A DNA stretch of 5,799 nt. Source: Chloroflexota bacterium. GTDB taxonomy: Bacteria > Chloroflexota > Anaerolineae > CG2-30-64-16. Every line of letters starts with the position of its first letter. Positions within the stretch are counted from its first letter, which is position 1. The notes under the pieces are model-generated. The model was not told where the DNA came from. It worked only from the letters and a program-made list of their open reading frames with translations, and made no database searches. This document shows positions 4,443-5,799 of the stretch, piece after piece. The translations under genes and the position numbers were made by a program. The DNA lies in the NCBI GenBank assembly GCA_029555885.1, contig JAKPQT010000245.1, positions 1-5,799 on the forward strand, given 5' to 3'.

Positions 4443-5706
4443 AGCCGACGCGCTGGGCCTGCTCTTTGACTGGGCGTTCTGGCGCCGGCCCGAACAGGCA
4501 GCGCCCGCCGGCGACTGGGAAACGTGGCTGATCCAGACCGGACGCGGCTGGGGGAAGACGCGCACCGGCGCCGAGTGGGTGCGCGAGCAAGCGTCGTCGG
4601 GTCAGGTCAAGTTGATCGGGCTGGTGGGGGCGACCGCCGCGGACATTCGCGACACGATGGTCGAGGGCGACTCCGGCATTCTCGCCTGCTGTCCCCCGTG
4701 GGACATGCCCGAGTATGAGCCCAGCAAGCGCCACCGGCTGACCTGGAAGAACGGTTGCGTGGCCATCGGCTACTCAGCCGACGAGCCGAACCGGCTGCGC
4801 GGCCCGAACTTCGGCGCGGCCTGGTGCGACGAGCTGGCGTCCTGGCGGTTTCTCTCCGAGGCGTTCAACAACCTGATGTTCGCCCTGCGCAAGGGCACAA
4901 ACCCTCGGTGCGTCATCACGACGACGCCGCGGCCCATCAAGCTCCTGCGCGAGATCATCGCCGACCCCGGCACGGTGCTGACGAGGGGCAGCTTGTACGA
5001 CAACGAGGACAACCTCGCGGAGTCCTTCAAGCGGCGCATCCTGCGGCGGTACGAGGGCACGCGCCTGGGCCGGCAGGAAATCGCCGGCGAGATGCTCGAC
5101 GACGTGCCGGGCGCGCTGTGGACGCGCGGCATGGTCGAGGCGGCGCGCTACCCGCTGGACGCGAGCCGGCCGGTGCAGGAGCAGTTGCCCAAGCTACGGC
5201 GCGTCGTCGTCGCGGTGGACCCGGCCGTCACCAGCGGTGACGAGAGCGACGACACGGGCATCATGGTGGGCGGGGTCGGCGCGGACGGGAACGGCTACCT
5301 GCTGGCCGACAAGACCTGCCACGAGACCCCGGACACCTGGGCGCGGGTTGCGGTCAACACCTACCGCGAATACCAGGCCGACCGCATCGTGGCCGAGGTC
5401 AACAACGGCGGCGACTTGGTCGAGGCGATGATCCGCACGGTAGACCCGCGTGTGCCGTACAAGTCGCTGCACGCCTCGCGCGGCAAGCGTGTGCGAGCTG
5501 AACCCATCTCGGCTCTGTATGAGCAGGGGCGGATCAAGCACATCGGCAGCTTCCCCGACCTGGAAGACGAGATGTGCAACTTCGTTCCCGACGTGACCGA
5601 GAAGAGCCCAGATCGGGTTGACGCGCTGGTGTGGCTGTTCACTGAGTTGATGCTCAAGGACAGCGGCCCCATCGAGCCGCAGACCTCCATCTTCCGCCGA
5701 CGCTAA
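4348..5706 (+). CDS. terL: Terminase large subunit (packaging ATPase-nuclease)
   Basis: This 452-residue protein is the motor that cuts concatemeric phage DNA and drives it through the portal into the prohead. The N-terminus LASLPDAERAEALAGLSEAD followed by LLFDWAFWRRPEQ and GDWETWLIQTGRGWGKTRTGAEWV is typical of the Terminase_6 / gene-transfer-agent-like group. Walker A is GRGWGKT (65-71, Lys70). Walker B is AAWCDE with Asp161 and catalytic Glu162. Motif III is TTTP at 191-194. The RNase H-like nuclease carries Asp291 (VAVDPA), Glu350 (AEVNNGG) and Asp425 (DRVDALVW). The length is complete for the family. ATG 4348 has a weak GGAAG close upstream (4340-4344); ATG 4360 is an alternative with no visible site. 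Either start leaves a long overlap with the previous gene, which family similarity of the N-terminus supports. Confidence 0.96.
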   Translation: MSTSMPAKTSLAVSLASLPDAERAEALAGLSEADALGLLFDWAFWRRPEQAAPAGDWETWLIQTGRGWGKTRTGAEWVREQASSGQVKLIGLVGATAADIRDTMVEGDSGILACCPPWDMPEYEPSKRHRLTWKNGCVAIGYSADEPNRLRGPNFGAAWCDELASWRFLSEAFNNLMFALRKGTNPRCVITTTPRPIKLLREIIADPGTVLTRGSLYDNEDNLAESFKRRILRRYEGTRLGRQEIAGEMLDDVPGALWTRGMVEAARYPLDASRPVQEQLPKLRRVVVAVDPAVTSGDESDDTGIMVGGVGADGNGYLLADKTCHETPDTWARVAVNTYREYQADRIVAEVNNGGDLVEAMIRTVDPRVPYKSLHASRGKRVRAEPISALYEQGRIKHIGSFPDLEDEMCNFVPDVTEKSPDRVDALVWLFTELMLKDSGPIEPQTSIFRRR

Positions 5707-5718
5707 CCATGAGACAAC

Positions 5719-5799
5719 ATGGCATCCCTACGCGACACGATCACGAGCCTGCCCGCGACCCTCGCGGGCTTCCTGTCCAGAGGAGGGCGCGCTGTGTCT
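5719..5799 (+). CDS. Start of next gene, probable portal protein (partial)
   Basis: Only 27 codons are present (MASLRDTITSLPATLAGFLSRG...), running open to the window edge. A gene immediately after the large terminase is most often the portal protein, and an amphipathic 'L..L...L..FL..G' opening is compatible with one, but there is too little sequence to recognise a family. The start has only a weak GAGA four bases upstream. A second frame from ATG 5709 (MRQHGIPTRHDHEP) is also open to the end. The frame at 5719 is preferred for its more ordinary composition and its 12-base spacing from the terminase stop. Confidence 0.5.
   Translation, partial: MASLRDTITSLPATLAGFLSRGGRAVS
5751..5769. repeat. 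7-bp GC hairpin near the start of the putative portal gene
   Basis: GCCCGCG (5751-5757) and CGCGGGC (5763-5769) are perfectly complementary around a five-base ACCCT loop, and TTCCT follows. It lies about 30 bases inside the partial gene. The T run is too short for a convincing terminator. It may simply reflect GC-rich coding sequence. Confidence 0.35.

Noticed and set aside
5709..5799. An alternative open frame from ATG 5709 after the terminase.
   Set aside because: It has no ribosome site and a His/Arg/Pro-rich product; the frame from 5719 is more protein-like, though the window ends too soon to be certain.

Overview
The window reads as a stretch of a tailed double-stranded DNA bacteriophage (Caudoviricetes) or a prophage. 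It carries a replication module followed directly by the start of a DNA-packaging module, all on the + strand, with tight gene packing, start/stop overlaps and strong Shine-Dalgarno sites. The DNA is GC-rich with strong G/C bias at third codon positions, so the host is probably a high-GC bacterium; the sequence alone does not say which.

Layout: 32-1084 encodes a replication initiator / replisome-organiser-like protein with a repeat-rich linker. 1081-2448 encodes a DnaB-family replicative helicase, coupled to the first gene through ATGA. After a 61-base gap with a GC hairpin, 2510-3061 encodes a RuvC-like resolvase. 3102-3569 encodes an unrecognised 155-residue protein. 3570-3692 is the only clear regulatory gap. 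It holds a TTGACA promoter whose -35 box overlaps the preceding stop codon, a C/A-rich stretch of about 45 bases, and a strong intrinsic terminator. Beyond it lie a 79-residue DnaJ-type zinc-finger protein (3693-3932), a 167-residue HGG-motif protein that is probably the small terminase or a packaging partner (3939-4442), the large terminase (4348-5706, overlapping the previous gene by 95 bases), and the first 27 codons of a gene in the usual portal position (5719 onward). No stretch longer than 300 bases lacks a gene.

The most notable signal lies inside the initiator gene. There is a run of eight tandem 11-bp units at 496-583 (consensus GCACCTGCARM), then a purine-rich 12-bp repeat at 589-624, a 16-base alternating CG-type palindrome at 632-649 and a 7-bp hairpin at 671-689. 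The arrangement (iterons inside the initiator gene, next to a purine-rich, relatively A/T-rich segment, just upstream of the helicase gene) parallels the lambda O gene origin. It makes a good candidate for the phage replication origin.

Inferred teamwork: the initiator binds the iterons in its own gene and loads the DnaB-like helicase. The RuvC-like enzyme resolves branched replication or recombination intermediates before packaging. The HGG protein and large terminase then cut and translocate the DNA into the prohead through the portal. No primase, polymerase, integrase, tRNA, CRISPR array or insertion sequence is visible.
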